Shown: piece by piece, positions 4,781-5,643 of the stretch
Layout of the letters: every line of letters begins with the position of its first letter
How positions within the stretch are numbered: position 1 is the first letter of the stretch
Source of the DNA: Candidatus Bathyarchaeota archaeon
Lineage (GTDB): Archaea > Thermoproteota > Bathyarchaeia > Bathyarchaeales > DTEX01
Length of the DNA stretch: 5,643 bases
Direction of reading: 5' to 3'
Assembly: GCA_021162225.1 (NCBI GenBank)
Contig: JAGGZB010000052.1
Span: 1-5,643, forward strand
Program-made: the position numbers and the translations under genes
The notes under the pieces: model-generated
What the model saw: the letters and a program-made list of their open reading frames with translations, nothing else
The model's database searches: none
Told to the model about the DNA's origin: nothing

Positions 4781-5643
4781 AATACCTGATACGCGGATCG
4801 ATATAGACGTAGATTATGTCGACTATGAGGCTTATCAGAACTATAAGGGTCGCTATGAAGACTATTGTTCCCTGAATCGTCGTGAAGTCTCGGTAGCTGA
4901 TTCTTTCATAAAGAAAGTATCCCATCCCCGGCCATGAGAAAGTTGTCTCGGTTAAGACGGCGCCTGCGAGTAAGAGAGCGAATTGTAATCCCATCATCGT
5001 CAGTATCGGTATAAAGGCATTCTTTAATGCATGTTTATATATAACAGTTCTTTTCGGCAGACCTCTAGCCCTAGCGGCTCTTATAAAGTCGCTCTGTAAA
5101 ATATCTATCATGTGAGTTCTCGTCAGCCGCGTGTATATTCCAGAGAGATAAATTCCCAGAGTTACTGTAGGTAAAATAAGATGCTTTATTGAGTCTATCA
5201 AACTTGGAAGATTCATCGTTAGTATGCTGTCTAGAACATAGAGTCCGGTGATTATTTTAGGAGCCATCCGCGGATCAGACCTGCCGCTTATGGGAAGCCA
5301 GCCTAGATATACTCCGAAGATCAGCTGTAATATCAAGCCGAACCACGGAATAAAGATCGAGTACGTTATGATTCCGTAGAGTCTTATGGCGTGATCAGCT
5401 GGCTTGTTACGTCTACACGCCGAGAAGACACCCGTGAAAACTCCAAGAAGAATGCTGAAAGTGAAAGCTGATATAGAAAGCTCAAGAGTTGCTGGGAAAT
5501 GTTCGAGTATCTCCTCTAAAACCGGCCTCTGACCCCATATCATTGATCTTCCAAGATCGAAATGGGCTAGTTTCATTAAGTAATCTAAGTACTGAATGTA
5601 TAGGGGTTTGTCAAGTCCAAGCTGCTTCCTGATACGTTCTATC
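4779..5643 (-). CDS. dppB: Peptide/opine/nickel-type ABC transporter permease, DppB type (start outside window)
   Basis: This is the second membrane subunit of the importer. The frame is open from the right edge to TAG at 4779-4781, giving 287 visible residues; whole proteins are about 310-340. The visible part begins IERIRKQLGLDKPLYIQYLDYL, followed by HFDLGRSM. This is the conserved DppB stretch that follows the first membrane helix, so an ATG at 5576 is an internal Met and not the start. About 30-50 residues including helix 1 are off the edge. Several hydrophobic segments follow. The cytoplasmic EAA-type loop FIRAARARGLPKRTVIYKHA lies near fragment residues 186-205, and the conserved LTETTFSWPGMGYFLYERI lies near 230-248. 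The segment ends with DPRIRY. It is the first visible gene of the operon and directly abuts dppC. A solute-binding protein gene may lie further upstream, which the window cannot show. Confidence 0.93.
   Translation of the reverse strand, partial: IERIRKQLGLDKPLYIQYLDYLMKLAHFDLGRSMIWGQRPVLEEILEHFPATLELSISAFTFSILLGVFTGVFSACRRNKPADHAIRLYGIITYSIFIPWFGLILQLIFGVYLGWLPISGRSDPRMAPKIITGLYVLDSILTMNLPSLIDSIKHLILPTVTLGIYLSGIYTRLTRTHMIDILQSDFIRAARARGLPKRTVIYKHALKNAFIPILTMMGLQFALLLAGAVLTETTFSWPGMGYFLYERISYRDFTTIQGTIVFIATLIVLISLIVDIIYVYIDPRIRY

Noticed and set aside
5574..5576. ATG at 5576 as the dppB start
   Set aside because: In-frame sequence upstream encodes RIRKQLGLDKPLYIQYLDYL, a conserved DppB segment, so the gene continues past the window edge.
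1..5643. CRISPR arrays, insertion sequences, tRNA or rRNA genes
   Set aside because: I saw no spaced direct repeats, transposase motifs, terminal repeats or cloverleaf-like sequence anywhere in the window.

Overview
The window looks archaeal. It shows archaeal-type TmcA sequence, an STT3/AglB-type WWDYG domain, a TATA-like element ahead of a gene, heavy AGA/AGG and ATA codon use, TTG starts and strong GGAGGTGA-type Shine-Dalgarno sites. A thermophilic or Bathyarchaeia/Thermoproteota-like lineage is my best guess. This is an inference from style and cannot be settled from 5.6 kb.

Left part, + strand (1-1812). The first gene is the C-terminal third of tmcA, the enzyme that makes N4-acetylcytidine (ac4C) in RNA; its N-terminus lies beyond the left edge. 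It overlaps by about 32 bp a 103-residue ASCH-domain protein of the same length and active-site layout as E. coli YqfB, an ac4C amidohydrolase. The pair therefore resembles an ac4C maker and an ac4C remover in one transcription unit. After a short gap with a TATA-like element comes a 232-residue protein. It has one N-terminal membrane anchor and a soluble domain carrying WWDYG and DxxKxxxI, the hallmarks of the STT3/AglB oligosaccharyltransferase C-terminal domain, but none of the multi-pass catalytic part.

Middle (1813-1939). This is a 127-bp convergent intergenic spacer. It holds a 7-bp inverted repeat with two T5 tracts (probable terminator) and a TATA-like sequence pointing into the 3' end of the STT3-like gene.

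Right part, - strand (1940-5643). Four tightly packed genes encode a peptide/opine/nickel-type ABC importer, in transcription order permease B (incomplete, its start is off the right edge), permease C, ATPase D and ATPase F. The two permeases and two ATPases would form one inner complex. No solute-binding protein is in the window, so the substrate is unknown. Two junctions are unusual: the Shine-Dalgarno sites of the C and D genes are built around the stop codon of the preceding gene, and the D gene seems to start at a non-canonical ATT (or ATC) codon.

The observations most worth following up are the tmcA/ASCH overlap, the stand-alone STT3-like WWDYG protein and the ATT-start junction.
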